A DNA stretch of 64,000 bases, from positions 62,001 through 126,000 of the forward strand of contig RAYM01000012.1 of the NCBI GenBank assembly GCA_003611805.1. The letters run 5' to 3'. A model generated the notes under the pieces. It had not been told where the DNA came from and searched no databases. It worked only from the letters and a program-made list of their open reading frames with translations. The stretch comes from a bacterium 1xD42-87. GTDB lineage: Bacteria > Bacillota > Clostridia > Lachnospirales > Lachnospiraceae. Positions 25,701 to 35,561 of the stretch are shown one piece after another; position 1 is the first letter of the stretch; each line of letters opens with the position of its first letter. Position numbers and translations under genes: made by a program.

Positions 25701-27371
25701 TCAATGCAGATCTCCCGCGTCAAATGCCTCGCTGATGGGCGCGCCCGCAGGAACCATGGGAAACACCTTGTCATCCTCCGGTATCACACAGTTTAATAAC
25801 ACAGGTTTCTTTAAAGCGATGGCTTTCTCAATGGCGGGAGCCACCTCCTCTTTCTTCGTCACGAGGATTGCCTCGCAGCCAAGACCTTCCGCCACCTTGC
25901 AGAAATCCACACCATCGTCCAGAACCGTCTGGGAATACCGTTTCCCGTAAAACAGCGTCTGCCACTGCCTGACCATACCCAGCACATGGTTGTTGATGAC
26001 CACCTGGATAATCGGTATGTTGTAGCGGCTTGCCGTCGCCAGTTCGTTCATGTTCATGCGAAAACACCCGTCACCCGCGATGTTGATGCAGATTTTGTCC
26101 GGCTGCCCCATCTTGGCGCCGATACATGCACCGAGCCCGTAGCCCATGGTGCCCAGGCCTCCGGAAGTGAGAAGGGTGCGCGGTTTGGAATATTTATAAT
26201 ACTGCGCCGCCCACATCTGATGCTGTCCCACATCCGTCGTGATGATGGCGCTGCCGCCGGTTACCCGGTCGATCTCTTCCATGATATAGGGACAGGAAAG
26301 AGCGCTCTCGTCATAGCACAGCGGATATTTCTCTTTCAGCTCCGCAATATGCGCCATCCACTCCTCATGGGACTGCCCGGAAAGCTTTGCATTTAACTTC
26401 GTGAGCACTTCCTTCAGATCTCCCACAAGGGAAACGTCAGTCTTGATGTTTTTGTTGATCTCCGCCGCATCCACGTCGATATGCAGTATCTTCGCATGCT
26501 CCGCAAACTTCTTCGGATTTCCCACGACACGGTCCGAAAAACGCGCACCGAGTGCAATCAGCAGATCGCACTCGCTGACGCCGAAATTGGAAGCCTTCGT
26601 CCCGTGCATACCGATCATTCCTGTGTATCTTTCGTCACGACCATCGATCACGCCCTTACCCATCAGCGTATCGCAGACAGGAGCGTCCACCAGCCCGGCA
26701 AAAGCTCTTACTTCCTCATAAGCCTCGGAGATCACCGCGCCGCCGCCCACATAGATAAAGGGCTTTTTCGCACTCTCCAGAAGACGCACCGCCGCCGCCA
26801 GCTCTTCCTCCGTATAACGCCCCGGCTTTTCCGCTTTCTCCGGAGTCTTTTTCTCATAGTCACAGGAATTTGCCGTCACATCCTTCGTGATATCCACAAG
26901 CACCGGACCGGGTCTGCCGCTTCTCGCAATGGCAAATGCCTTTCTGAGCGTGTCCGCCAGAATATTGACATCCTTCACTATATAATTATGCTTGGTGATG
27001 GGCATTGTGATTCCCGCGATATCCACCTCCTGAAAAGAATCCTTTCCCAGAAGGGGCAGATTTACGTTACAGGTAATCGCCACCACAGGCACCGAATCCA
27101 TATAAGCCGTCGCGATTCCCGTCACCAGATTGGTCGCGCCCGGGCCGCTGGTTGCCAGACAGACGCCCACCCTGCCGGTGGCTCTGGCGTAGCCGTCCGC
27201 CGCGTGTGCCGCCCCCTGCTCATGGGACGTCAAAATATGATTGATCTCCTCATTGTGCTGATACAGCGCGTCGTACACATTTAAAATCGTGCCGCCGGGA
27301 TAGCCGAACACAGTGTCCACTCCCTGCTCTTTCAGACATTCCACTACAATCTGCGCACCTGTCAATACCAT
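25701..27371 (-). CDS. ilvB: Acetolactate synthase, large (catalytic) subunit
   Basis: This TPP enzyme condenses pyruvate units, the first common step to valine, leucine and isoleucine. The 556-residue protein has the substrate/cofactor segment TVFGYPGGTILNVYDAL, the catalytic Glu in TSHEQGAAHAADGYARATG, and the TPP-binding motif GDGCFRMN...VINNHVLG near residues 430-465. No small regulatory subunit (ilvN/H) is adjacent. It follows ilvD by about 130 bp of structured intergenic sequence. Confidence 0.96.
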   Translation of the reverse strand: MVLTGAQIVVECLKEQGVDTVFGYPGGTILNVYDALYQHNEEINHILTSHEQGAAHAADGYARATGRVGVCLATSGPGATNLVTGIATAYMDSVPVVAITCNVNLPLLGKDSFQEVDIAGITMPITKHNYIVKDVNILADTLRKAFAIARSGRPGPVLVDITKDVTANSCDYEKKTPEKAEKPGRYTEEELAAAVRLLESAKKPFIYVGGGAVISEAYEEVRAFAGLVDAPVCDTLMGKGVIDGRDERYTGMIGMHGTKASNFGVSECDLLIALGARFSDRVVGNPKKFAEHAKILHIDVDAAEINKNIKTDVSLVGDLKEVLTKLNAKLSGQSHEEWMAHIAELKEKYPLCYDESALSCPYIMEEIDRVTGGSAIITTDVGQHQMWAAQYYKYSKPRTLLTSGGLGTMGYGLGACIGAKMGQPDKICINIAGDGCFRMNMNELATASRYNIPIIQVVINNHVLGMVRQWQTLFYGKRYSQTVLDDGVDFCKVAEGLGCEAILVTKKEEVAPAIEKAIALKKPVLLNCVIPEDDKVFPMVPAGAPISEAFDAGDLH

Positions 27372-27430
27372 GTTTTCTCCTCCTGCCTGTTTTTATAAAA
27401 TCACGACTGTTATTTTTGTTTAAATTGGTG

Positions 27431-27517
27431 CGGAAAATGCTGGTTTTGGGCATTCTCCTGTGTGAAGCTTGAAAACACTTAGCGAGGTTCTTTCGAGCTC
27501 AGTGCTTTCCTTCACAC
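27431..27517 (-). repeat. Structured intergenic element, copy A
   Basis: Between ilvD and ilvB there are two adjacent hairpins. The long one has the base stem GTGTGAAG (27460-27467) with CTTCACAC (27510-27517) and inner pairs around CTTAGCGAGG...GAGCTCAG. The short one is CGGAAAATGC...GCATTCTCC (27431-27458). The same layout with changed but still paired bases occurs at 48421-48514. The upstream arm overlaps the last codons of ilvD. It could be an mRNA processing or attenuation element. Confidence 0.6.
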
Positions 27518-29175
27518 GTTTCCAGAATCGCGCCCCTGTTGCCGCTTGTCACCATCTCCCGGTATCTCGCGAGATAACCGCTTGTCACCTTGGGCTCTCT
27601 TGGCTGCCATTTCTCCCTTCTCGCTGCCATCTCCTCGTCGGACACCTTCACATCCAGCTTCATGTTAGGAATATCAATGCTGATGATATCGCCCTCTTCC
27701 ACCAGCGCAATGGGACCGCCCACTGCCGCTTCAGGAGATACATGACCAATGGACGCGCCTCTGGATGCGCCGGAAAAACGACCGTCCGTAATCAGCGCAA
27801 CGCTGGAACCGAGCCCCATGCCCGCAATCGCTGAGGTGGGATTTAACATCTCACGCATACCGGGACCCCCTTTCGGTCCCTCATAACGGATCACAACCAC
27901 ATCACCCGCCACGATCTTACCGCCCTTGATCGCCGCAATCGCGTCCTCCTCGCACTCAAAGACACGCGCGGGACCTTCGTGCACCATCATCTCCTCCACC
28001 ACGGCGGAGCGCTTCACCACACTGCCGTCGGGCGCCAGGTTTCCCTTTAAGACAGCGAGACCGCCCGTCCTGCTGTAAGGGTTTTCCACCGTTCTAATAA
28101 CATCTGTATTTTTATTAACCGCGTCCTTTATATTCTCGCCGATCGTACTTCCCGTCACTGTCATGCAGTCCGTGTGGAGCAGCCCGATATCCGCAAGCTC
28201 CTTCATCACCGCGTAAACACCGCCCGCCTCGTTCAGATCTTCCATATAAGTGGGACCTGCCGGAGCCAGATGACAGACATTGGGTGTCTTCTCACTGATC
28301 TCATTGGCAAAAGCGATGTCAAAGTCAAAACCAACCTCATGGGCGATCGCCGGCAGATGCAGCATGGAGTTAGTGGAACAGCCAAGCGCCATATCCACCG
28401 TAAGGGCATTCAGGATCGCGTCCTTCGTCATGATATCCCTCGGTCTGATATCCTTTTCCAAAAGCTTCATCACAGTCATGCCCGCGTGTTTTGCCAGCTT
28501 GATGCGCTCGGAATAGACCGCCGGGATCGTGCCGTTGCCGCGCAGTCCCATACCCAGCGCCTCGGTCAGGCAGTTCATGGAATTTGCCGTGTACATACCC
28601 GAACAGGAACCACAGGTCGGACAGGTCTTCTCCTCAAATTCCAGAAGCTCCTCATCCGTAATCGTCCCCGCCGCATGGGAGCCGACCGCCTCAAACATAG
28701 AGGAAAGGCTTCTCTTCTGTCCTTTCACGTGTCCCGCCAGCATGGGTCCGCCGGACACAAAGACCGTGGGCACATTGATGCGCGCCGCCGCCATCAGAAG
28801 CCCGGGAACATTCTTGTCACAGTTTGGCACCATCACTAGCGCGTCAAACTGATGTGCCAGCGCCATACATTCCGTGGAATCCGCAATCAGATCGCGGGTT
28901 ACAAGCGAATACTTCATGCCGATATGTCCCATGGCAATCCCATCGCAGACCGCGATCGCCGGGAACACCACGGGCACGCCGCCCGCCTCCGCCACGCCAA
29001 GCCTCACCGCGTCTACAATTTTATCCAGATTCATATGCCCGGGCACGATCTCATTGTAGGAGCTGACGATACCGACCATAGGCTTCTTCATCTCCTCCTG
29101 TGTGAACCCGAGTGCATTAAACAAACTTCTGTGGGGCGCCTGCTGGGTACCCGCTTTCACATTGTCACTTCTCAT
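27499..29175 (-). CDS. ilvD: Dihydroxy-acid dehydratase
   Basis: IlvD dehydrates 2,3-dihydroxy acids to the 2-keto precursors of valine and isoleucine and carries an iron-sulfur cluster. The 558-residue protein shows the cluster cysteines in [10 protein letters not shown] and [19 protein letters not shown], and a typical C-terminus with [14 protein letters not shown] and [13 protein letters not shown]. It lies 15 bp downstream of the GT-C-like gene and upstream of ilvB on the same strand. Confidence 0.97.
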   Translation of the reverse strand: MRSDNVKAGTQQAPHRSLFNALGFTQEEMKKPMVGIVSSYNEIVPGHMNLDKIVDAVRLGVAEAGGVPVVFPAIAVCDGIAMGHIGMKYSLVTRDLIADSTECMALAHQFDALVMVPNCDKNVPGLLMAAARINVPTVFVSGGPMLAGHVKGQKRSLSSMFEAVGSHAAGTITDEELLEFEEKTCPTCGSCSGMYTANSMNCLTEALGMGLRGNGTIPAVYSERIKLAKHAGMTVMKLLEKDIRPRDIMTKDAILNALTVDMALGCSTNSMLHLPAIAHEVGFDFDIAFANEISEKTPNVCHLAPAGPTYMEDLNEAGGVYAVMKELADIGLLHTDCMTVTGSTIGENIKDAVNKNTDVIRTVENPYSRTGGLAVLKGNLAPDGSVVKRSAVVEEMMVHEGPARVFECEEDAIAAIKGGKIVAGDVVVIRYEGPKGGPGMREMLNPTSAIAGMGLGSSVALITDGRFSGASRGASIGHVSPEAAVGGPIALVEEGDIISIDIPNMKLDVKVSDEEMAARREKWQPREPKVTSGYLARYREMVTSGNRGAILETCEGKH

Positions 29176-29190
29176 TATTTTTCTCCTCCT

Positions 29191-30819
29191 TTATCTCTCA
29201 AACAGGATAACCTGCCAGTTTTCATAAACCTGTGTCATATTTTCTTCTATATAAGACTGTTTGGACTCCACTTCCTCCTGCGTCAGATAAAACTTCCACT
29301 CTTCCGGAGCCCCCCTGTAACCATAAGGCAGTCCCAGAAGCGCCTTATCCAGAAGAACGATATCCGCCTCCTCTATATTTCTCGTGACCCGGTCCTCTCC
29401 CAGCCCATAAAGATACAGGAGCAGATACTCCTGATCGCAGTCCGTCACCGCAACAATATCCGTGCCCTCTATCTCAATCTGCTCATAAGCGTCCGCTATC
29501 TGCTCATCCCGGATGCTGTATGCCGCCATATCCGCCAACACAAAAGCCCACGACACGCCTGCCGCCAGATAGACAAACCACCTGCATCCCTTCTCTATTC
29601 CACCCTTACACCGGCTCTCCGGCAGCTTCTCCAAAAGTGACAATGTCTGCTGTGTCAGCCATCCAACCAGAAGCGCCGCCCACACGCCGAGAAAAGAAAA
29701 CACTCTCTGGTAAGGAAGCTTACACTGGATCACGATCGCTGCGGCAAGCAAAACCGCTGTCAGTACGAAATACCACTCCAAGAAAACCTTCTTTGGTCTT
29801 TTTATCAGACAGGCTGCCGCCGCCAGAAGCCCGATTAAGAGCAGGGCGCACATCCCGTTTCCGAAAAATCCGGACCAGGGTGAAAGCTGCGATCCGAACA
29901 GCGTTTTCAGCCAGTGTCCCGCCTGTGCCCAAAATACCTGCCTCGTCATGCTCTGGATATAGGGAGTTGCTAGCATGTAATCAATGCCTTCCCGCAGCGC
30001 CCGAAACGGCGCATGGAGAATGATGTCAATATGTCCCGCCATATAAAACGGACCATCCGGCGTCTTGGAAAGCAGATTGGAACCGACCGCCAGCCACAGG
30101 ATGCCATAAAGCCCCGCAACACACACCGCACTGACCAGCGACACGGCAATCAGCCGTAAAAGCCGCCTGTAATCCCTGTCTAAAAACAGAAGAAAGCCCC
30201 CGACCAGGCAGACCGGCATCACCACATACAGGCTGCTCGGAATCGCCCACAGGGCAATCACAAGCGACGCGCCGAACATAATATAATTACATTTGTTATT
30301 TTTCTTCTCCGCCACAATCGCATAAAGCGTCGCCAGCGAAGTCAGATAACAGAACGTCACAAGGGCGTAGCCCCTGCCCTGCACCGCAAGCTGGTTGACC
30401 ATATACATGCCGGCAAAAAGAAACGCGGGAATGAGCGCGAGCCCCTCCTCAAGGTATTTCTTCGATATACGGTACAACAAAACCAGACTGCCCAGACTAC
30501 ATAAACAGGATACACCACGCAGGGCGACAGGCGCGCAGCCAAATATCCCCAGACAGGCAGACAGCGTCGAATATCCCACATGATTGTTGGGAAGCGGCCA
30601 GTGAATCGCCGCATACACCGGACCCCTGCTGATAAAATAGTAATAAGTATACAGCTCGTCGTACCATGGCGTCAGGAGAAACATCCTCCTTGCGTAATAG
30701 ACCGCCATCACAAGCATAAGCAGAATAAAAACTTTGTCTTCTGCGGTTATTTTCGGTTTCTTTCCCGCTATAAAATAAGTGGTCACACCCTTTTCCCGGT
30801 GCTTTAAAAAATAACTCAC
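29191..30819 (-). CDS. GT-C fold (family 39-like) membrane protein
   Basis: This polytopic protein of about 542 residues has some ten to twelve hydrophobic segments. The first external loop carries WYDELYTYYYFISRG, in which the D-E pair after a first membrane helix is the signature of GT-C glycosyltransferases (PMT/GT39 type), followed by HWPLPNNHVGYS. Such enzymes move sugars from polyprenyl carriers. The C-terminal 90 residues are soluble. I chose the GTG at 30819, four bases after the leuB stop, with AGAGGA upstream; a TTG at 30843 that overlaps leuB is also possible. Its position inside a leuB-ilvD-ilvB run is odd and gives no clue to its substrate. Confidence 0.75.
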   Translation of the reverse strand: MSYFLKHREKGVTTYFIAGKKPKITAEDKVFILLMLVMAVYYARRMFLLTPWYDELYTYYYFISRGPVYAAIHWPLPNNHVGYSTLSACLGIFGCAPVALRGVSCLCSLGSLVLLYRISKKYLEEGLALIPAFLFAGMYMVNQLAVQGRGYALVTFCYLTSLATLYAIVAEKKNNKCNYIMFGASLVIALWAIPSSLYVVMPVCLVGGFLLFLDRDYRRLLRLIAVSLVSAVCVAGLYGILWLAVGSNLLSKTPDGPFYMAGHIDIILHAPFRALREGIDYMLATPYIQSMTRQVFWAQAGHWLKTLFGSQLSPWSGFFGNGMCALLLIGLLAAAACLIKRPKKVFLEWYFVLTAVLLAAAIVIQCKLPYQRVFSFLGVWAALLVGWLTQQTLSLLEKLPESRCKGGIEKGCRWFVYLAAGVSWAFVLADMAAYSIRDEQIADAYEQIEIEGTDIVAVTDCDQEYLLLYLYGLGEDRVTRNIEEADIVLLDKALLGLPYGYRGAPEEWKFYLTQEEVESKQSYIEENMTQVYENWQVILFER

Positions 30820-30823
30820 GTAC

Positions 30824-31909
30824 TTATTTAATCCTCTCCACAATCAAGTCGCCCATTTTTTTGCAGCCCACCTGCTCACAGCCCTCGGACATGATGTCGC
30901 CGGTGCGGTAGCCGTCCTTCAATACCTGTTTTACGGCATTGTCAATCGCGTCCGCCTCCTTGTCCAGATCAAAACTGTAGCGCAGCATCATGGACGCCGA
31001 GAGGATAGTTGCAATGGGATTTGCCAGATCTTTGCCCGCAATGTCGGGCGCGGAACCGTGGCTGGGCTCATACAGACCGAACTTCGTATCGTTCAGCGAG
31101 GCGGATGCCAACATACCGATGGAACCGGTCACCATACTCGCCTCATCGGATAAAATATCGCCAAACATATTCTCGGTCAGAATCACGTCAAACTGTGCCG
31201 GGTCTTTTACAAGCTGCATCGCGCAGTTGTCCACCAACATATGTTCCAGCGTCACGTCAGGATAGTCCTTCGCCACCTCTTCCACGACGGCTCTCCACAG
31301 TCTGGAAGAATCCAGCACATTCGCCTTATCCACGCTGGTCACTTTCTTTTTCCGCTTTCTCGCAATGTCAAAGCCCTTTATGGCAATCCTGCGGATCTCA
31401 TTCTCATCATAAGTCAGCGTATCCACAGCTTTCCTTACACCGTTCTCCTCCGTGGTTCTTCTCTCGCCGAAGTACAGACCGCCAGTCAGCTCCCGCATAA
31501 TCAGCATGTCGAAGCCTTTTTCCGAAATTTCCGTTTTCAGGGGGCAGGCGCCCGCCAGCTCTTCGTATAAAACCGCAGGGCGAAGATTGGCGAAAAGATT
31601 TAACGCCTTGCGGATCGCTAAAAGCCCCGCCTCGGGCCGCAAATTGGGAGCGAGCTTATACCATGGGGAAGTGGTCGTGTCGCCGCCAATCGAACCCATC
31701 AGCACCGCGTCCGCACTCCGCGCGGTCTCCACCGCCTCGTCCGTCAGGGGCACCCCATGTACGTCGATGGACGCGCCGCCCATCAGAATATCCGTATACT
31801 GCATGTCATGCCCGTATTTTTCCGCCACCGCGTTAAGCGCTTTCTTTGCCTCCGTTACAATTTCCGGACCGATCCCGTCTCCCGGGATACAGGTTATCTT
31901 TAACTCCAT
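30824..31909 (-). CDS. leuB: 3-isopropylmalate dehydrogenase
   Basis: LeuB oxidises and decarboxylates 3-isopropylmalate in leucine synthesis. The protein is 361 residues and starts [18 protein letters not shown], with [40 protein letters not shown] and the nucleotide-binding [16 protein letters not shown]. The ATG at 31909 has GGAGGA upstream; the extension to 31966 is not used. It is the first gene of the run leuB - GT-C - ilvD - ilvB - L,D-transpeptidase. leuA, leuC and leuD are not in the window. Confidence 0.97.
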   Translation of the reverse strand: MELKITCIPGDGIGPEIVTEAKKALNAVAEKYGHDMQYTDILMGGASIDVHGVPLTDEAVETARSADAVLMGSIGGDTTTSPWYKLAPNLRPEAGLLAIRKALNLFANLRPAVLYEELAGACPLKTEISEKGFDMLIMRELTGGLYFGERRTTEENGVRKAVDTLTYDENEIRRIAIKGFDIARKRKKKVTSVDKANVLDSSRLWRAVVEEVAKDYPDVTLEHMLVDNCAMQLVKDPAQFDVILTENMFGDILSDEASMVTGSIGMLASASLNDTKFGLYEPSHGSAPDIAGKDLANPIATILSASMMLRYSFDLDKEADAIDNAVKQVLKDGYRTGDIMSEGCEQVGCKKMGDLIVERIK

Positions 31910-31961
31910 AGGTTCCTCCGTTCTGCCGCAAAGCTGTTTTATCGCAAAATAATACTTATTT

Positions 31962-31990
31962 ATCATAGACTATTCCCGCATAAATTTCAA
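31962..31990 (-). promoter_or_regulatory. Promoter of the leuB operon
   Basis: On the minus strand TTGAAA (31985-31990) and TATGAT (31962-31967) are 17 bases apart, 53 bases upstream of the leuB start. The short leader leaves no room for a T-box. Confidence 0.6.
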
Positions 31991-31998
31991 CAATCGAG

Positions 31999-32073
31999 TA
32001 AGAAAGATTTATCTTTCCCTACTCACCGCGCGGGTCTGCGCATAAAAAGCCGGATCATTTCTGACCCGGCTTT
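31999..32073 (-). terminator. Terminator of the lipoprotein gene, with adjacent repeat
   Basis: AAAGCCGG(G)TCA pairs with TGATCCGGCTTT (32046-32073), followed on the minus strand by TTTTTATG. Directly after the T-run comes TATGCGCAGACCCGC (about 32030-32044) and then the palindrome GAAAGATTTATCTTTC (about 31999-32018). The same two parts in the same order follow the terminator at 21756-21789. Confidence 0.75.
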
Positions 32074-32111
32074 CTTTCTCCATTACTGTAAAATAATGAA
32101 CTCTTTTTCTC

Positions 32112-32693
32112 TTACTCCGCGTGGAAGCTTCCTTCCTCAAGTACATTTCCGCTGCCGTCCTGGTACTTTACAATGATTGTAACAGTGCCCTTATCAGCGC
32201 CTATAGCCTCGTCCATCTGTTCCGCCATCATCGCAAAAACAGATGCCGTCGCCTCCAGTCCGGTTTTCAGATTGGACTTAACCTCGTCGGTAATCAAGGA
32301 ATCGTCCTCAAAAGTGTAAATGTAAGTAAAATCATTTCCTTTGACATCTACAGCTATGGATATCCCATCCTGTGCAGACGCAGCCATCTCCTCCTCAAAC
32401 TGCTTTTTCTGATCAGGCGTCGAGTTCATGTACTCTTCCAGTGTCATACCGGAAGCGGCATCAGCCGCAGGAGCTTCCTCTTCAGCGGACGCTTCTTCAG
32501 CTGCGGGAGTTTCCTCTTCCGCAGAAGCCTCTTCCTCCGCCGCAGGAGCCTCTTCTTCTGCCGCAGGAGCCTCTTCTTCCGTCGCTGCATCCGCACCATT
32601 AGATGCTTCATCGGAACCGCCGCATGCGGTCACGGAAAGGCTCATCGCCATAAGTGTCGCACAAACCAGTGCTTTTACTGTTCTTCTCTTCAT
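32112..32693 (-). CDS. Lipoprotein with Glu/Ala-rich linker
   Basis: The 193-residue protein has a type II signal peptide with lipobox SVTAC (Cys at residue 24), a linker of repeated EEEAPAAE units (residues about 38-78) and a C-terminal domain of about 110 residues starting MTLEEYMNSTPDQKKQFEEE. The domain resembles DUF4854-type lipoprotein domains of Clostridia, whose role is unknown. The repeated codons in the linker make it prone to length change. It stands alone between yajC and leuB, with GGAGGAG before the ATG. Confidence 0.85.
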   Translation of the reverse strand: MKRRTVKALVCATLMAMSLSVTACGGSDEASNGADAATEEEAPAAEEEAPAAEEEASAEEETPAAEEASAEEEAPAADAASGMTLEEYMNSTPDQKKQFEEEMAASAQDGISIAVDVKGNDFTYIYTFEDDSLITDEVKSNLKTGLEATASVFAMMAEQMDEAIGADKGTVTIIVKYQDGSGNVLEEGSFHAE

Positions 32694-32810
32694 AACAATC
32701 TCCTCCCTAAAACAAAAATATTTTCATGCTTTCACACAAGCTGTAAGTTTACAGCATTTATATGTTGATGTCAATAACAATATTAAAAATTTAAGAAAAA
32801 ATAAAAAAAA

Positions 32811-32835
32811 GGACCATGACATTGCGCCACAGTCC
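32811..32835 (-). terminator. Terminator after yajC
   Basis: On the minus strand GGACTGTG and CATGGTCC pair (with GU pairs) around an 8-9 base loop, followed by TTTTTTTTATTTTTT. It lies about 20 bases after the yajC stop. Confidence 0.75.
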
Positions 32836-32855
32836 CCAAAAATCTACCACCGTTC

Positions 32856-33173
32856 TTATTCTGTCTCCGCCTTCTCGATCTGCGCGACCGCCGACTTCTG
32901 CATGGGGATACGGCAGTTCTTGTTGCTGCCGAATTCAACGATCACCGTATCGTCGGTAATGTCAATCACAATGCCGTAGAATCCGCTGCTAGTCAGCACG
33001 CAGTCACCGACTGACATATCCGCCAGCATCGCCGCCATCCTTTTCTGTTCCTTCTTCTGCGGACGAATCATAACAAAATACATAAACGCCACAATAATGA
33101 CGATATAGATAACCATAATCATGCCGCCGCCAGTAGCAGCCCCCGCTGCTTCAGCCGATAATAATAATCTCAT
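32856..33173 (-). CDS. yajC: Preprotein translocase subunit YajC
   Basis: YajC is a small membrane partner of SecDF in protein export. The 105-residue protein has one membrane helix (residues about 18-37, MVIYIVIIVAFMYFVMIRP) and a cytoplasmic domain with KKEQKRMAAMLADMSVGDCVLTSSGFYG, the family hallmark. The pair tgt-yajC is common in bacteria. secD and secF are not next to it here. GGAGG precedes the ATG. Confidence 0.95.
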   Translation of the reverse strand: MRLLLSAEAAGAATGGGMIMVIYIVIIVAFMYFVMIRPQKKEQKRMAAMLADMSVGDCVLTSSGFYGIVIDITDDTVIVEFGSNKNCRIPMQKSAVAQIEKAETE

Positions 33174-33311
33174 ACTATTTCCTCCGTTGCCTCATTCAAT
33201 AAAAATACTATTGCTTATCATACACAACTTAGCGGTGAAAAACAAGCCCTTTCCTGAAAATTTCGCAAACCCTTAGTAACTGTTCAGCCGTCGGTTTCCC
33301 TGTTACGCCTC

Positions 33312-34460
33312 TTAAGCATTACCGTTTTCCGCCCCCGCCTTCTGCATTCCGTGCAGCTTATTCCTCTTATACTCTGCAAACCGTCCCTCATCCAGCGCAT
33401 CCCTAATTTCCGTCATCATGGTATTATAGAAATAAAGATTATGAAGCACGCAGAGCCGCATCCCCAGCATCTCCTTCGCCTTTAAGAGATGCCGGATATA
33501 TGCCCTGGAGTAACGCCTGCACGCCGGACATGGGCACCCCTCATCAATGGGTCTTTCATCCAGCTCGTATTTCGCGTTAAAGAGGTTGATCTTTCCGCGG
33601 TTCGTATACAGATGGCCATGCCGGCCGTTTCTCGTAGGATACACACAGTCAAAGAAATCCACGCCACGTTCCACCGCCTCCAGAATATTTGCCGGCGTCC
33701 CGACCCCCATCAGATAGGTAGGTTTATCAGCAGGCAGCCAGGGAACCGTCTCCTCGATCACATGGTACATCTGCTCATGGCTCTCGCCCACCGCAAGACC
33801 GCCTAGCGCATAACCGTCACAGCCAAGCTCTGCGATCTGTTTTGCATGTTCTATGCGGATATCATCAAAGACCGCGCCCTGATTGATCGCAAATAACAGT
33901 TGTTTTTTATTGATCGTGTCATCCAGACTGTTCAGACGCTCCATTTCCCGCTTACAGCGGGCAAGCCATCTTGTCGTGCGCGCCACGGAATCCTCCACAT
34001 ATTTTCTCTCCGCCGTGCTTGCCGGGCACTCGTCAAAAGCCATCGCTATCGTGGAGGCAAGGTTGCTCTGTATCCGCATACTCTCCTCCGGTCCCATAAA
34101 AATCTTACGGCCGTCTATATGGGAGTGAAAATATACCCCCTCCTCCTTAATCCGCCTGAGCCCCGCCAGGGAAAATACCTGAAAACCGCCGGAATCCGTG
34201 AGAATCGGCTTATTCCATGACATAAATTTATGCAGACCGCCAAGTTCCCTGATTACCCTGTCCCCCGGTCTCACATGCAAATGATAAGTATTGGACAGTT
34301 CCACCTGCGTGCCGATCTGTTCCAGATCCTCCGTTGATACCGCGCCCTTGATAGCAGCCACTGTCCCTACATTCATAAAGACAGGGGTCTGAATCACGCC
34401 GTGTACTGTCGTAAACTCAGCCCGTTTCGCCCTGCCTTCCCGTTTCAAAATCCGATACAT
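33312..34460 (-). CDS. tgt: tRNA-guanine transglycosylase (queuine tRNA-ribosyltransferase)
   Basis: Tgt replaces guanine at position 34 of certain tRNAs with the queuosine precursor. The protein is 382 residues. It shows TDSGGFQVFSL (catalytic Asp region), LMGVGTPANILEAVERGVDFFDCV, the nucleophile-bearing RNGRHGHLYTNRG and the zinc site CPCPACRRYSRAYIRHL. I chose the ATG at 34460, after GGGGG; an ATG at 34472 abuts a hairpin (34473-34491) and has no ribosome binding site. Confidence 0.96.
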   Translation of the reverse strand: MYRILKREGRAKRAEFTTVHGVIQTPVFMNVGTVAAIKGAVSTEDLEQIGTQVELSNTYHLHVRPGDRVIRELGGLHKFMSWNKPILTDSGGFQVFSLAGLRRIKEEGVYFHSHIDGRKIFMGPEESMRIQSNLASTIAMAFDECPASTAERKYVEDSVARTTRWLARCKREMERLNSLDDTINKKQLLFAINQGAVFDDIRIEHAKQIAELGCDGYALGGLAVGESHEQMYHVIEETVPWLPADKPTYLMGVGTPANILEAVERGVDFFDCVYPTRNGRHGHLYTNRGKINLFNAKYELDERPIDEGCPCPACRRYSRAYIRHLLKAKEMLGMRLCVLHNLYFYNTMMTEIRDALDEGRFAEYKRNKLHGMQKAGAENGNA

Positions 34461-34472
34461 ACTAACCCCCAT

Positions 34473-34491
34473 GATTCCGCATCGCGGAATC
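34473..34491. other. Perfect hairpin between the M15 peptidase gene and tgt
   Basis: GATTCCGC-ATC-GCGGAATC is an 8-bp perfect inverted repeat with a three-base loop, placed between the stop of the M15 gene and the tgt start. It lacks a T-run, so it is more likely an mRNA structure or protein site than a terminator. Confidence 0.5.
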
Positions 34492-34496
34492 TCAAA

Positions 34497-35561
34497 TCAC
34501 AAATATTTATCCCAAAACTCTTCCAGACACAATTCTTCATCCTTCATAATCGCAGCCGCCTCCCTGCCAACATAGCGGAAATGCCACGGCTCATACTCGA
34601 TACCAGTAATATACTCTTTGCCGGAAGGATACCGCAGGATAAACCCGTACTCATGGCTGTGCGCCTCAAGCCACTTGCCCTCCTCCGTATCCGCGAACCC
34701 CTGCAGCAGCGGTATAAAGGAATCAGAGGTGATGTCAAGCGCCAGCCCCACCTCATGCTCGCTGCATCCGGGAACTGTAATCACTCTGGAAGTCGCCTTA
34801 TAAGCTTCCATATACGACAGGCCCTGTTTCATATAAGATTTGATTCTGTCATTGAAATTATCTTCCTGATGATCAGACGTCCTGTACGGCGATCTGACCA
34901 CGAGATTTAAACCGTCCTTCTTAGCCGCCTGCATCATAAGGAGCAGATCCTCGATCACACGCTCATCACAGCGCATGCCGGATGTAAACGTTCCCAGCTT
35001 GAAATCGTAATCATCGGGAATGGGGTGCTGCTTATTGATAAGGACAAGCCGCCAGTCAGAGCTGTCAAAGCCCAACTTCACATCCGTACCTGTACCTGCC
35101 TCCGGCTGCTGCTCCCCATAACCGTCGTCCGTTCCTGTTCTGTAGTCGTGCTCATGCTGCTCCAACAGATCGTCCAAAGTGAATGTCTCGGCTCCCTCGT
35201 CATGCTCTGAAGCAATCACGTTGCCCTCTTCCAGAATCTCCTTCACCACCGGATTCACGGGCTCTACCACCGCCAACGATACATCCGAGGTTTCCACAAT
35301 CGCGCTGTAAGTTTCCTGTGCGCCGGTAAAACCGGTACGCTCCGCAAACACGGCAAAAGAAAAGCTGCAGCTGCTCATAAAATAGACGGCTACAAAGAGC
35401 ATACTGGCGTAACGTTTTCCGTTCATCAGAAAATGCATCCCTATATAATAGAAAAAAAGCGCTACCGACATCCCCGCCAGAGAAGGATATTTTAACAGTC
35501 TGTTTTTTTTCGCCACATCAGTAAAGTATGTTATTATTTTTTGTCGAAATGTGTTTTCCAT
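34497..35561 (-). CDS. M15 family D-alanyl-D-alanine carboxypeptidase (VanY-like), membrane-anchored
   Basis: The 354-residue protein has an N-terminal hydrophobic region (residues about 30-70, one or two membrane segments), an acidic linker and a C-terminal zinc peptidase domain. The zinc and catalytic residues are seen in GCSEHEVGLALDI (S-x-H-x-x-G-x-A-x-D, near residue 266) and YEPWHFRYVG. Such enzymes trim the terminal D-Ala of peptidoglycan stem peptides outside the cell. It is co-directional with tgt and yajC. Confidence 0.93.
   Translation of the reverse strand: MENTFRQKIITYFTDVAKKNRLLKYPSLAGMSVALFFYYIGMHFLMNGKRYASMLFVAVYFMSSCSFSFAVFAERTGFTGAQETYSAIVETSDVSLAVVEPVNPVVKEILEEGNVIASEHDEGAETFTLDDLLEQHEHDYRTGTDDGYGEQQPEAGTGTDVKLGFDSSDWRLVLINKQHPIPDDYDFKLGTFTSGMRCDERVIEDLLLMMQAAKKDGLNLVVRSPYRTSDHQEDNFNDRIKSYMKQGLSYMEAYKATSRVITVPGCSEHEVGLALDITSDSFIPLLQGFADTEEGKWLEAHSHEYGFILRYPSGKEYITGIEYEPWHFRYVGREAAAIMKDEELCLEEFWDKYL

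Noticed and set aside
27372-27498. T-box or leucine attenuator for ilvB
   Set aside because: There is no T-box core (AGGTGG) and no Leu/Ile/Val-rich leader peptide; the structure matches the element at 48421-48514 instead.
32372-32979. Plus-strand frames opposite the lipoprotein linker
   Set aside because: Shadows of the Glu/Ala repeats (reading Ser/Ala or Gln/Pro repeats) with no start signals.
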